Part shown: positions 1-8,172 of the stretch, piece after piece | Layout: every line of letters begins with the position of its first letter | Position numbering within the stretch: the first letter of the stretch is position 1 | Assembly (NCBI GenBank): GCA_000421065.1 | Contig: ATWD01000001.1 | Span: forward strand, 3,526,001-3,590,000 | DNA: 64,000 nucleotides | DNA from: Acidobacteriaceae bacterium TAA 166 | Lineage (GTDB): Bacteria > Acidobacteriota > Terriglobia > Terriglobales > Acidobacteriaceae | Direction of reading: 5' to 3' | Program-made: the position numbers and the translations under genes | Notes under the pieces: model-generated | Databases searched by the model: none | Told to the model about the DNA's origin: nothing | The model's input: only the letters and a program-made list of their open reading frames with translations

Positions 1-278
1 TCTACCATCTCCGCGGAACCGACCCCGCTTACATCGAGCAGCTCGCCCATGTCGTCGACGCCAAGATGCGTGCCGTCTCCTCGCTCGGCAACACGGTCGA
101 CTCTCTGCGGGTAGCGGTCCTCGCCGCCCTCAATCTCACCGACGAGCTCGAGACCCTACGTCAGCGCTACGACGCCCTCGCCGGAAGCCTCTCGCTCTCG
201 CAGGTCACCCTGCGTTCCCGCACCTCTGCCCTCGGAGGCATGCTCGACGACGTCCTCGAAGATCGCAAGGTCGGCTGA
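1..278 (+). CDS. zapA: Cell division protein ZapA, C-terminal part (5' end outside window)
   Basis: The reading frame is open from base 3 to the TGA at 276-278, giving 91 residues of a protein whose start lies before the window. It begins YHLRGTDPAYIEQLAHVVD, the typical ZapA N-terminal domain that follows the FtsZ-binding strand. A long helical segment rich in Leu, Glu and Arg follows (DELETLRQRYDALAG), matching the ZapA coiled-coil dimerisation helix. ZapA promotes bundling of FtsZ filaments at the division septum in the cytoplasm. A GC-rich hairpin at 350-374 follows the stop. A 6S RNA candidate lies about 1 kb downstream, an association seen in many bacteria where ssrS follows zapA. Confidence is good despite the truncation. 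Confidence 0.82.
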   Translation, partial: YHLRGTDPAYIEQLAHVVDAKMRAVSSLGNTVDSLRVAVLAALNLTDELETLRQRYDALAGSLSLSQVTLRSRTSALGGMLDDVLEDRKVG

Positions 279-349
279 AGCGCGTGCCAAAAAAAAGAGA
301 GTGAGAGCTGCCGATTCATCCCTGGCATCCTGCTAAAATTTAAACAGAA

Positions 350-374
350 AGCCCCGGGATAACAGACCGGGGCT
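350..374 (+). terminator. Rho-independent terminator after zapA
   Basis: AGCCCCGG and CCGGGGCT form an 8-bp perfect stem around a 9-base loop, followed by CTTGTTGTT. It lies 72 bases after the zapA stop codon. Confidence 0.7.
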
Positions 375-405
375 CTTGTTGTTAACCAGACCATTTTTTG
401 AACGT

Positions 406-452
406 GCGCTGCCGCACGGGCCCACGCGTAGTGGGCCCGGCCGGCAGGCCAT
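406..452 (-). repeat. Interspersed palindromic repeat, short copy A
   Basis: This short form of the family runs from GCGCTGCCGC to GGCAGGCCAT. Its core, GGGCCCACGCGTAGTGGGCCC, is an imperfect palindrome. Long copies carry this core in each outer arm. It sits between the zapA terminator and the PaiB-like gene. The minus orientation means the CAGCGC-type end comes first on the + strand. Confidence 0.8.
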
Positions 453-476
453 AGGTTTGAACATGCCTGCCGATCT

Positions 477-525
477 TGAAGTCCGGACTCAAGTCAAATC
501 GAATCAAGACTTTGACAAAAAACAC
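477..525 (+). promoter_or_regulatory. Conserved leader element (copy 1 of 3)
   Basis: Immediately upstream of the start codon at 538 are GAAGTCCGGACTCA, then AAGACTTTG, ACAAAAAACACC and a purine-rich RBS. The same order and spacing recur, in reverse complement, in front of the start codons at 16438 and 19161. The three downstream coding sequences are not all homologous, so the similarity is a property of the leader. Its function is unknown; it could be a shared 5' UTR element or part of a mobile repeat. Confidence 0.6.
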
Positions 526-537
526 CCAGGGGGCGGC

Positions 538-1185
538 ATGTACATTCCGAAGCACAACCTCGAGACCCGCACCGAAGTCATCGACCGCCTGATGCGATTG
601 CACCCGCTGGCCACGCTGGTCAGCAACGGTCCCTCCAGCCTCTTCGCCACCCACCTGCCCCTGGTCCTCCACCGGACGAACGAAGAGCACGCCGTCCTGC
701 GCGGACACCTCGCCCGGGCCAACATCCAGTGGAAGGATCTGGCCGCCCAGCCCGAGGCGCTCGCCATCTTCCACGGCCCCGAGCACTACATCACCCCCGC
801 CTGGTACCCCGAGAAGGCAGCGACCGGCAAGGTCGTCCCGACCTGGAACTACACCGCCGTCCACGCCTCAGGCCCGGTCCGCGTCATTGAAGACTCCGAC
901 TGGCTCCTCGAGCACCTGAACTCTCTCACCGATACCCACGAGACCGCCCGCCACGAGCCGCGCGAGCCCTGGAGCGTCGCCGACGCGCCGGAAGACTTCA
1001 TCGCCACGCTGATGCGGGGCATCGTCGGCCTCGAGCTCAAGATCCAGCGTCTTGAAGGCAAGTGGAAGGTGAGCCAGAACCAGAATGAGCCAACGCGAGC
1101 CTCGGTTGCCCGCGGCCTCGAAGAGCTTGCGACCGAAGAGAGTCTCGCCATGCGCAGCCTGGTCGACCCTCCCGCGCGGCCCTGA
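538..1185 (+). CDS. FMN-binding negative transcriptional regulator, PaiB family
   Basis: This 215-residue protein begins MYIPKHNLETRTEVIDRLM, the canonical PaiB/FMN-binding split-barrel start. Further family motifs are HPLATLVSNG, ATHLPLVL, LRGHLARANIQWKDL, AIFHGPEHYITPAWYPEK and VPTWNYTAVHASGPV, which form the flavin-binding barrel. The length (about 205-215) is normal for the family. I chose the ATG at 538 because AGGGGG lies just upstream and the family starts with MY(I/V)P. The frame is open upstream to 376, but that part reads through a repeat. PaiB in Bacillus represses protease and sporulation genes; the role here is not known. It is transcribed behind a conserved leader element and appears monocistronic. 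Confidence 0.85.
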   Translation: MYIPKHNLETRTEVIDRLMRLHPLATLVSNGPSSLFATHLPLVLHRTNEEHAVLRGHLARANIQWKDLAAQPEALAIFHGPEHYITPAWYPEKAATGKVVPTWNYTAVHASGPVRVIEDSDWLLEHLNSLTDTHETARHEPREPWSVADAPEDFIATLMRGIVGLELKIQRLEGKWKVSQNQNEPTRASVARGLEELATEESLAMRSLVDPPARP

Positions 1186-1259
1186 GCCGCCGCGCCCAGA
1201 AGAAAGTTTTCTCGGAATGGCCTCGTATCCGGGCGCACATTTTACTCGCAGCCGTCAAC

Positions 1260-1288
1260 TTGCAAAGCGGCGACGCGGCAGGTAGCAT
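1260..1288 (+). promoter_or_regulatory. Sigma-70 type promoter for 6S RNA
   Basis: TTGCAA (1260-1265) and TAGCAT (1283-1288) are separated by 17 bases. This places transcription start at about 1295-1300, just at the 5' end of the folded RNA. Confidence 0.5.
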
Positions 1289-1300
1289 CACAACTCAAGA

Positions 1301-1489
1301 GACCGGCCTGCAAAGCAGGTGCGCGATCCACGCTGGTTGAACCAACATTCATTGAACAGGGGCCTGGCTCGTAGACATGGTTCGGTGTGCAGCGTCCGCC
1401 AGTCCGGAATGCCTAAAGAACCACGGCAGGGTCCCACCGTCTTAGGACGGGTTCACCAGCGCATCTGCGCACGGCCCAGCGGGTCGGTC
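1301..1489 (+). ncRNA. ssrS: 6S RNA (ssrS) candidate
   Basis: This 189-base segment folds as a long rod. The ends pair perfectly (1301-1308 GACCGGCC with 1482-1489 GGTCGGTC, one G-U). GTGCGC at 1319-1324 pairs with GCGCAC at 1467-1472. CGCTGG-T-TGAACC (1331-1343) pairs with GGTTCA-CCAGCG (1450-1461). A large, weakly paired centre remains, as in 6S RNA, where it mimics an open promoter and sequesters the housekeeping RNA polymerase. The central strand contains CGGTGTGCAGCGTCCG and GCCTAAAG, resembling the conserved 6S central region. Length matches the usual 180-190 bases. Location downstream of zapA and a plausible promoter at 1260-1288 support the call. Not verified with a covariance model. 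Confidence 0.72.
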
Positions 1490-1587
1490 TTCTTGTACGT
1501 TCCGAAAGTTTTCTGCCGGCAAGACATTCATTGTCTCCCGTCAGTGCAGTTACAGCAGCTTTCATTCGCAAGTCCCTGAAGTCGCAA

Positions 1588-2370
1588 GTGCATCCGAATC
1601 TCCTCCATCTAGGCTTTTTGACCATCCCGACCTATGGCGCACTCGCCGCGGTCGGTCTGATGCTGGCGCTGGCTCTCAGCCTCCGCACGGCTTCCGTCGT
1701 TGGCCTCGACCCCGACCCCGTCTGGAACGCCGGGCTCTTCGCCCTGATCGCCGCGTTCGTGCTCTCCCGCGTGCTCCTGGTCGCGACCAACCTGCACACC
1801 TTCTTTCGCTACCCGATCCTTCTGCTCATGGTTCCGTCGCTGACGCCGCTGGGCCTCGCGCTCACGGCAGTCGCAACCGCGATCTATCTTCGAACCCATG
1901 CCACGCCCATGCTGGCTACGCTCGACGCCTGGGCTCCCTGCGCGACCCTGGCGTGGGCGTTTCTCGCGCTCGGACACTTCGCCGAGGGCAGCGACCCCGG
2001 TCTGCCGAGCAGCCTGCCGTGGTCGCTCGCCACCGGTTCGGGCCTGGCAAAGCAGCATCCGGTCGCGATCTATGCCTCCCTTTGTGCCCTGGTTCTTACG
2101 GTGGCGCTGTACGCCTGCCTCCTGCGGCGTCGTCCGGGCGGTGATTCCGTAGGACCCTTCTCCCCTCGCCGGCCTGGTGAGACGGCAGCGCTGGGGCTTG
2201 CGCTCACCGGACTTGCACAATTTATGCTCAGCTTCCTGCGCGAGCCCTCGTTCGCGGACGGTGCTCTGGGTAAGCTGCTTGACCCGGTTCAGTGGTTGGC
2301 GCTCGGTATGATCGTGGCAGCGGCTCTTCTCTGGCAGTGGCCGCGAAGGTGGACTCTCGATGCCGTCTAA
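1588..2370 (+). CDS. Lgt-like (prolipoprotein diacylglyceryl transferase family) membrane protein, probably degenerate
   Basis: The product is a 260-residue protein with about seven hydrophobic segments. The GTG at 1588 gives MHPNLLHLGFLTIPTYG, matching the typical Lgt N-terminus, with TGAAG seven bases upstream; the frame remains open to a TTG at 1531. Family signs are IPTYG near the start, KQHPVAIYASL (compare HPSQLYE) and SFLREPSFADG (compare FFREPD). However, the Lgt signature RxGNFxNxE is replaced by ALGHFAEGSD, and no HGG motif is visible in the third-helix region. The Arg and Asn residues needed by active Lgt are therefore missing. It overlaps the next gene by 11 bases, indicating translational coupling. 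I infer a structural paralogue, probably not an active lipoprotein-modifying enzyme. Confidence 0.65.
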   Translation: MHPNLLHLGFLTIPTYGALAAVGLMLALALSLRTASVVGLDPDPVWNAGLFALIAAFVLSRVLLVATNLHTFFRYPILLLMVPSLTPLGLALTAVATAIYLRTHATPMLATLDAWAPCATLAWAFLALGHFAEGSDPGLPSSLPWSLATGSGLAKQHPVAIYASLCALVLTVALYACLLRRRPGGDSVGPFSPRRPGETAALGLALTGLAQFMLSFLREPSFADGALGKLLDPVQWLALGMIVAAALLWQWPRRWTLDAV

Positions 2371-3502
2371 AAACATGCTTCCCAAGGGCCAGCGCCGGCG
2401 CACGGTGAAGCCCGAGTATCGCGCCACCCGCGGCGTTGAACCGACCCCGGCTCCGATCATCCCCGTGCTTGAGATCGAGGACGATGCCGACGACGCAGGC
2501 GAGGCCCGCGGCGAAGCTCGCATTCACAGCTTCACCGCCGCACCCGAGGCCGTCGGCCTGCGACTGGATCAGTACCTCGCCCAAGCGATCCCCGACATCA
2601 GCCGCGCCCGCGTGCAGATGCTGATCGAGCACGGCCAGGTGCGGGTCAACGGGCAGCCCGCCAAGGCCAAGCTGAAGCTTGTTGGCGGCGAAGCGGTCGA
2701 GATCGAGGGAGCGCCCCACCCTCCTCCGTTGCACGCCTTTCCAGAAGACCTTCCCCTCAAAATTCTGTTCGAGGACGATCATCTGGCCGTCATCGACAAG
2801 GCCGCCGGGATGACGGTTCATGCCGGCTCCGGAGCCACGGACGACGAGCGCAACCATGGCACGCTGGTCAATGCTCTGCTGCATCACTTCAACAAACTCT
2901 CAGGCGTAGGAGGCGAGCTTCGTCCCGGCATCGTGCATCGGCTGGACAAGCAGACCAGCGGAATCATTGTGGTTGCCAAGGACGACAGGACCCATCGCAG
3001 GCTGAGCGAGATGTTTGCCTCGCGCGAGCTCGAAAAGACGTACCTCGCGCTGGTACACGGAAACGTTTCGCATGACAAGACCATCAACCTGCCGATCGGT
3101 CGCGACCTCGTCCGCCGCGCCCGTATGACCACGCGCCGGCCGATCGAAAGCGAGGGCGTGCGCAGCGCCGTCTCGCACGTCAAGGTGCTCGAGCGCATCC
3201 ACTCGGCGCGGTACGGACGGTTTACTTTGGTCGAAGTCCGGATCGAGACCGGCCGGACGCATCAGATCCGCGTTCATCTACAGTCGCAGGGAACGCCGGT
3301 GGCAGGCGACACGTTGTATGGCGCGCCGCATCAGTTTGGCGAGGCTCCTCATGCCCTTTCGCTCGATCGCAACTTCCTGCACGCAGCCCGGCTCGTCTTC
3401 AAACACCCAAAGACCGGGAGGACGATGACGATGGAATCGCCTCTGCCGCCCGAGTTCGAGAGTCTACTGGGGACATTGCGCGCCGATTCGCTGCTTGCTT
3501 GA
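2360..3502 (+). CDS. rluD: RluA/RluD-family 23S rRNA pseudouridine synthase
   Basis: This 380-residue cytoplasmic enzyme isomerises uridine to pseudouridine in RNA. It has a roughly 60-residue basic/acidic N-terminal extension. An S4 RNA-binding domain follows (LRLDQYLAQAIPDISRARVQ, then VRVNG) and then the catalytic domain. The catalytic motif HRLDKQTSG carries Asp196. Also visible are LFEDDHLAVIDKAAGMTVHAG and GRTHQIRVHLQ, standard for the RluD group. The ATG at 2360 has AAGGTGG upstream and overlaps the Lgt-like gene by 11 bases. The S4 domain and length favour RluD (positions in helix 69 of 23S rRNA) over RluA or RluC, but the exact target uridine cannot be read from sequence. Confidence 0.9.
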   Translation: MPSKNMLPKGQRRRTVKPEYRATRGVEPTPAPIIPVLEIEDDADDAGEARGEARIHSFTAAPEAVGLRLDQYLAQAIPDISRARVQMLIEHGQVRVNGQPAKAKLKLVGGEAVEIEGAPHPPPLHAFPEDLPLKILFEDDHLAVIDKAAGMTVHAGSGATDDERNHGTLVNALLHHFNKLSGVGGELRPGIVHRLDKQTSGIIVVAKDDRTHRRLSEMFASRELEKTYLALVHGNVSHDKTINLPIGRDLVRRARMTTRRPIESEGVRSAVSHVKVLERIHSARYGRFTLVEVRIETGRTHQIRVHLQSQGTPVAGDTLYGAPHQFGEAPHALSLDRNFLHAARLVFKHPKTGRTMTMESPLPPEFESLLGTLRADSLLA

Positions 3503-3517
3503 GTAAAATAACCCACA

Positions 3518-4675
3518 GTGACCGTCCCGACACGAATGAATCCCACCCTTCGACTCCTGTCCGTTCTCTCCCTCTCTGCAGCTTTGACCGCAGCGCTGTT
3601 ATGCGCGCAAACCGCAGCTGCTTCGGCGCAGGTGCAGTCGGCTTCCCCACAGAATCTTCCCGCGGCCCCCAGCGCGACCCCGAAGACTCCGCCCTCGCCG
3701 CCTCCTGCGGCCTCCACGCCTCAGTCTTCGCCGGCAGCTCCCACCAACCAGACGACCGCACCAGTGAATGCGCCTGCCCCCGCTCCCACGCAGGGAGCCA
3801 ATCCCTCGGCTGCGAACCAGAGCGAAGAACCGATCACGACCATCAAGGTGCAGGTGAACGAGGTCAACCTGATCTTCACCGTCACCGACAAGAAGGGCCG
3901 CTTCATCACGGGGCTGCAGCGTGAGAACTTTGGCCTGCTCGACGATGGCCGTCCTCCGGTGGCGGTGCTTCGCTTCACTCAGCAGACCAACCTGCCGCTG
4001 CGGGTCGGCATCATGCTCGACACCTCGAGCTCGATCCGGCAGCGCTTCCAGTTCGAGCAGGACTCGGCCATCGAATTCCTTCTGCAGATTCTGCACCGCA
4101 ACGACCGTGCCTTCATCGAGGGCTTCGATATACAGACCGACATGGCGCAGGGTTTTACCAACAACATCGACCTGCTGAACCAGGGTGTGCGTAAGCTTCG
4201 TCCGGGCGGAGGCACCGCGCTCTACGACGCTCTGTATAAGACCTGCCGCGATCAGATGCTCACGCTCCAGGAAGAGAACGCCGTGCGCCGCGCGCTGATC
4301 GTCGTCTCGGACGGCGACGACAACTACAGCCGCGCCGAGCAGTCGGACGCCATCAAGATGTGTCAGCGTGCCGAGACCATCGTCTACACCATCAGCACCA
4401 ACGTCAGCCCCAGCAAAGACAAGGGCGACGACATCCTCAAGGTCATCTCCGAGGCGACCGGCGGCATGGCCTTCTTTCCGGTGAAGATCGAGGATGTTGC
4501 GATCGGCTTCCGTAACATTCAGGAGGAGCTGCGCAGCCAGTATTCGCTCGTCTATCGTCCGGCGGACTTCAAGCAGGACGGCGCGTTCCGAACCATCTAT
4601 TTGCAGGCGCTCGACCCGCGTTATCACGTTCGCGCCAGCAAGGGATACTTCGCTCCGCGCCCGCCGGCGCAGTAA
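3518..4675 (+). CDS. Secreted VWFA-related acidobacterial protein (TIGR03436 type)
   Basis: This 385-residue protein has an N-terminal signal peptide (LRLLSVLSLSAALTAALLCA). A Pro/Ala/Thr-rich linker to about residue 105 follows, then a short beta domain (VNEVNLIFTVTDKKGRFI) and a von Willebrand factor A domain. The MIDAS motif is DTSSS at residues 168-172, and VVSDGDDN is the later metal-associated strand. Such proteins are strongly expanded in Acidobacteriota; their ligands are unknown. The C-terminus (YSLVYRPADF ... YHVRASKGYFAP) is typical of TIGR03436. Neither the GTG at 3518 nor the ATG at 3536 has a clear RBS, so the start is uncertain by six codons. It lies 15 bases after rluD and probably belongs to the same transcript. 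Confidence 0.85.
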   Translation: MTVPTRMNPTLRLLSVLSLSAALTAALLCAQTAAASAQVQSASPQNLPAAPSATPKTPPSPPPAASTPQSSPAAPTNQTTAPVNAPAPAPTQGANPSAANQSEEPITTIKVQVNEVNLIFTVTDKKGRFITGLQRENFGLLDDGRPPVAVLRFTQQTNLPLRVGIMLDTSSSIRQRFQFEQDSAIEFLLQILHRNDRAFIEGFDIQTDMAQGFTNNIDLLNQGVRKLRPGGGTALYDALYKTCRDQMLTLQEENAVRRALIVVSDGDDNYSRAEQSDAIKMCQRAETIVYTISTNVSPSKDKGDDILKVISEATGGMAFFPVKIEDVAIGFRNIQEELRSQYSLVYRPADFKQDGAFRTIYLQALDPRYHVRASKGYFAPRPPAQ

Positions 4676-4692
4676 ATATCGACAGATTAGAT

Positions 4693-4885
4693 ATGGCCTG
4701 CCGGCAGGGCCCACTACGCGTGGAGCGGTCACTTCGTGCCGCGTGTTTCCCCTTCGGGGTGGGGCTCCCGTTGGTCGCTTGCAAAAATTCTTGCGCCGAC
4801 CAACGGGAGGCCCACGGCGAAGCCGACACACGTGTCACGAAGTGACCGCCCCACGCGCAGTGGGCCCGCGCGGCAGCGCTTGGCC
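4693..4885 (+). repeat. Interspersed long palindromic repeat, copy B
   Basis: This full-length copy starts with ATGGCCTGCCGGC and ends with CGGCAGCGCTTGGCC. GGTCACTTCGTG on the left is mirrored by CACGAAGTGACC on the right, and CTCCCGTTGGTCG by CGACCAACGGGAG. The whole unit can therefore fold into one hairpin with an apical loop around 4785. It fills the gap between two convergent genes. Confidence 0.9.
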
Positions 4886-4886
4886 T

Positions 4887-5555
4887 CTACAGCTGATCGC
4901 GATATTTTTCGATAGCTAGCAGCACCAACTGCGACCGCGTGCGCACCCCGGTCTTTGAAAAAAGCTGCTGCAGCGTCGCCTTGACGGCGCTCTCGGAGAT
5001 GTTGAGATTGCCCGCGATCTGCTTGTTCGCAAGCCCCTGCAGAAGGTAGCGCATGGTGATGCGCTCCCGCTCCGTGAAGCGGGCCGTCTCCTGCGGCTGC
5101 GCGGCAGCCACGACGGCCTGCAGATACTGCTGATCGATCAGAACGCGGCCCTGGGCCACCTCGACGATGGCGCGTTGCAGCTCCTCGGGAGACTCCTGCT
5201 TGTGGAAGATGCCGGAGATGCCGCCTTTGATGAGCGCGAGCGCGTCCTTGTCGGGCAGGCCTGCGGTGACGACGAGGATCTTGCCTGCAAAACCGATCTC
5301 CTGGAGCGGGCCGAGGAGATCGAGCGCATTCTTTCCTCCGCGATCTTCCTCTCTGCCTCCCAGGTCGTAGTCGAGCACCAGAACATCGGCCATTGCGGTC
5401 TTCAGGTCTGCGATGGCCTGCGCCGGATCGCCGCTCTGGCCCGCAATTACGAAGCGTTCGTCAGAGTTCAGTAGGCGCCGCAGGCCCTCGCGAAAGAGCA
5501 TGTGGTCGTCGAGGAGATAGATCCGGATAACGCTCGTTGTGGTGGTCCCGTTCAT
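4887..5555 (-). CDS. NarL/FixJ-type response regulator (receiver + LuxR HTH)
   Basis: This 222-residue protein has a receiver domain (about 10-130) with the acidic pair DD near residue 16 and phospho-acceptor Asp62 in VLVLDYDLGG. Thr and Lys switch residues lie in VVTAGLPDKDA and GIFHKQESPEEL. The C-terminal LuxR-type HTH (about 155-215) contains TERERITMRYLLQGLANKQI. The stop and start are coupled: its ATG overlaps the end of the histidine kinase upstream by four bases (ATGA), so the two form one operon and almost certainly a cognate pair. It is predicted to be a DNA-binding transcriptional regulator; target genes are unknown. The gene ends directly at repeat copy B. Confidence 0.9.
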   Translation of the reverse strand: MNGTTTTSVIRIYLLDDHMLFREGLRRLLNSDERFVIAGQSGDPAQAIADLKTAMADVLVLDYDLGGREEDRGGKNALDLLGPLQEIGFAGKILVVTAGLPDKDALALIKGGISGIFHKQESPEELQRAIVEVAQGRVLIDQQYLQAVVAAAQPQETARFTERERITMRYLLQGLANKQIAGNLNISESAVKATLQQLFSKTGVRTRSQLVLLAIEKYRDQL

Positions 5556-7108
5556 GCATGCCCCTGCTCGGTCTCCGCCATAAGGTTCGCGGTGGAGTGT
5601 TCCTCATTATGCGCGGCCAGAAGCGTGATGACAAAGCAGCAGCCTGTGGCCGTGGGCTCAAACCGCAGCTCGCCGCCGAAGCTCTCGATCATGGCGCGGG
5701 AGACGTAGAGGCCGAGGCCCGATCCGTCGGACTCCGGACGGAAGGGCTGGAAGAGATTCTCGGTCGATCGCATTCCGGGACCGGTATCGCAGACGCGCAG
5801 GAGGATGCGGTCTTCGTGCCATGCGCTGTCGATGGTGAACCTGGGCTGGGGGGTGTCCTGCATGGCGCGCAGGGAGTTCTGCGAGAGGTTGAGCATGGTC
5901 TGGATGAGTCCATGGCGGTTGGCGCGAACGGCGGGAAGGTTGTCGGGGACTCGCCATTCGAACTCGCCTTCGATGTCGGTCCAATCCTGCCCGACGATCA
6001 CGCGCATCTCTTCAGCCAGCTCCTGCAGGCGCACGGAGGAGAGGCGGATGCGCGCGCGTTTGCGCAGGTCGACCGAGGCCAGGTCGCGCAGGCCGGTGGC
6101 GAGGTTTTTGAGCGCGACGAAGTCCGGATCGCGCGCGATGGCACTTGAGCGCTCCATGTTGGAGGCGACGACGAAGATGGCCGAGCAGAGATTGCGGATC
6201 TCGTGCGAGACGGCGCTGGCGAGGATGCGGTCGTGGCTGACGATCTGTTCGAACTGTGCATGCTCGCGTTCGCGAACCTCGTTCGACATGTCGACGACGA
6301 TGGCGGCGAGGTGGCGAGCGGGGCCCTCGCCGTAGATCGAGAACCACGTCGTCGTCGGCACCAGGGTGCCGTCGCCGCGCCGCGCCCAGGCGTTGGCCGA
6401 GGTGCTTATATCCCCGATGCCCGAGGGCAGGTCGAGAGCGTCGTAGAAGAGCGGCATGAACCTGCGAATATCTTCGCCGGTCAGCGCGGACTCCGGCTGC
6501 AGCATGGTCTCGGCGGCGCGGTTGGCGGCGACGATGATGCCGCGGCTGTCGAGCGTCAGGATCGCCGCAGGGCTGCTCTCGGCCAGCAGGCGAAGCTGCT
6601 CCTGCGCGCGGCGGCGCATGCGCTGCTCATAGCGCAGCCGGGTGTAGTGTTTGAGCACGGTGCGGCGCGAATCGGTGATCTGGTAGATCCAGAGGCCGCA
6701 ACCCATGTAGGCGACACTTGCCATGCAGAAGCGCAGGATGTGCTCGACCGGGGTCTCGTCGGCGGTGAACATGCCGCGCGTGTAGGCGCAGAAGACGGCC
6801 GCGGCTACGATCTGCCAGCGCGTCAGCACCGTGGCCGCGATCATGACGGGAAAGATGTAGAGGATGCCGAGCGAGAAGTCGAAGTCGTAGTGCCACTCCA
6901 GCAGCCCCAGGATGAATACGACGATGCCCGCGATCAGAAGAATGTAACCGCGGGGCGCACCAATCCATCGGCTCCATCGGAGCCTCCGCATGCGAACGAG
7001 CCGGCGATAGATGATGTTGGTGGTCACGGTCCTTTTAATTAGACGCCGGATCTCCGTAAGAATCGGCTCCTCTGCCCGAAAGATAGTCTGCGATCGATCT
7101 TCAGGCAA
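5552..7108 (-). CDS. Membrane PAS sensor histidine kinase
   Basis: This protein has up to 518 residues. Hydrophobic helices at about 55-150 include GYILLIAGIVVFILGLLEW. A coiled linker follows, then a PAS domain (about 175-285, SSPAAILTLDSRGIIVAANR), a dimerisation helix with His302 in SHEIRN, and an HATPase domain. In the HATPase domain the N box is NLSQNSL, G1 is DTGPGM and G2 is GSGLGL. It is the first gene of a two-gene operon with the LuxR-type regulator. The longest frame starts at a TTG at 7108 with no RBS. A GTG at 7027 preceded by AAAAGGA is an alternative that removes 27 residues. The stimulus is unknown. Confidence 0.88.
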   Translation of the reverse strand: MPEDRSQTIFRAEEPILTEIRRLIKRTVTTNIIYRRLVRMRRLRWSRWIGAPRGYILLIAGIVVFILGLLEWHYDFDFSLGILYIFPVMIAATVLTRWQIVAAAVFCAYTRGMFTADETPVEHILRFCMASVAYMGCGLWIYQITDSRRTVLKHYTRLRYEQRMRRRAQEQLRLLAESSPAAILTLDSRGIIVAANRAAETMLQPESALTGEDIRRFMPLFYDALDLPSGIGDISTSANAWARRGDGTLVPTTTWFSIYGEGPARHLAAIVVDMSNEVREREHAQFEQIVSHDRILASAVSHEIRNLCSAIFVVASNMERSSAIARDPDFVALKNLATGLRDLASVDLRKRARIRLSSVRLQELAEEMRVIVGQDWTDIEGEFEWRVPDNLPAVRANRHGLIQTMLNLSQNSLRAMQDTPQPRFTIDSAWHEDRILLRVCDTGPGMRSTENLFQPFRPESDGSGLGLYVSRAMIESFGGELRFEPTATGCCFVITLLAAHNEEHSTANLMAETEQGHA

Positions 7109-7186
7109 GAGCGAAAGAGTAGATGGAAGATAGGAGGCGAGAGCTCTTGAGCCGCGGTCTAATCAGCATATTGGAGCACACGCTGA

Positions 7187-8140
7187 ATGATCGTTCGAGA
7201 TCGATTACCGCTGAAGAGAATCTGGCCGCGAGCCTGGAAGCGCCTTCTTGTATTGCTCGTCTTCGACTGCACGGTTGCGGTCGTCTACTCCGTTCTGCAT
7301 CATCGGTGGATCTCGCTGAACGGACTCCCTGTCGCCCCGCTCGCCTCGGCGTTGACCATCTTTCTCGCCTTCCGCACCAATGCCGCCTATGGTCGCTGGT
7401 GGGAGGCGCGCCAGCTGTGGGGCCAGCTGGTCAACAGCTCCCGCGCACTTGCGCTGCAGTTCCTCACCATGCTCGACGACGAGACCGAGGAGCAGGATCG
7501 GAGTCCGCTCAGAAATACGCTGGTCCTGCACCAGATCACCTTCGCCCACGCTCTGCGCTGCCACCTGCGCAGGCAGACCTCCTTGCCGGAGATCCGTACG
7601 CTGCTGGGAGAGGAGGCCGCCGAAGAGTTGGCGGCTTACAAGAATGTTCCGGCGGCTCTTGTGCTCCGCATGGGGGGACTTCTGCGGCAGGCACGCAGCG
7701 AGGGCATGCTCGACAGCTTTCGCTGGGGCATGATCAACGAGAACCTCACCGTGCTCACCAACATTCAGGGGGCCTGCGAGCGCATTAAGAACACGCCTCT
7801 GCCGCGCCAGTTCGATTTTCTGCCCAGCGTTCTGGTCAGCGCCTTCTGCTGGCTGCTTCCGTTGGCCATCGTGGAAGATCTCGGACTGATGACGCCGATT
7901 GCGAGCGTGCTGATCAGCTTCACCTTCATCGCGGCCGACCTGATGAGCCGCGAGATCTCCAATCCCTTCGACAGCACCATTCATGACACACCGATGACGG
8001 CGCTTTCGCGCACCATCGAGCTCAACCTGCGCGAACAGATGCGGGAGACCGACCGGGAGCGTGGATGGCGTGAGGACAGCCGACAGCGCAGGCTGCACCC
8101 TGTCTCCGACGTGATGCCTGTCGACGGTTTTGTCTTCTAA
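7187..8140 (+). CDS. Bestrophin-family (UPF0187/YneE) membrane channel protein
   Basis: This 317-residue protein carries the bestrophin signature FRTNAAYGRWWEARQLWG and four hydrophobic segments. These include LLVLLVFDCTVAVVYSVL near residue 20 and VLVSAFCWLLPLAIV near 220. The C-terminal NPFDSTIHDTPMTALSRTIE segment is also typical of bacterial homologues, which form pentameric anion or cation channels. It is followed after 32 bases by a universal stress protein gene and probably shares its transcript. It is divergent from the histidine kinase at 7108, with only 78 bases between, so the promoters overlap. Confidence 0.85.
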   Translation: MIVRDRLPLKRIWPRAWKRLLVLLVFDCTVAVVYSVLHHRWISLNGLPVAPLASALTIFLAFRTNAAYGRWWEARQLWGQLVNSSRALALQFLTMLDDETEEQDRSPLRNTLVLHQITFAHALRCHLRRQTSLPEIRTLLGEEAAEELAAYKNVPAALVLRMGGLLRQARSEGMLDSFRWGMINENLTVLTNIQGACERIKNTPLPRQFDFLPSVLVSAFCWLLPLAIVEDLGLMTPIASVLISFTFIAADLMSREISNPFDSTIHDTPMTALSRTIELNLREQMRETDRERGWREDSRQRRLHPVSDVMPVDGFVF

Positions 8141-8172
8141 AACGCTTCTCCGCAGAAAGAAAGGAAACCGCC

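Noticed and set aside
4681-4919. Small proteins with GPLRVGRSL- and FGVGLPLV-like peptides, repeated at many places
   Set aside because: They are translations of the palindromic repeat in different frames, with no consistent start codon or RBS. The conservation is in the DNA fold, not in one reading frame.
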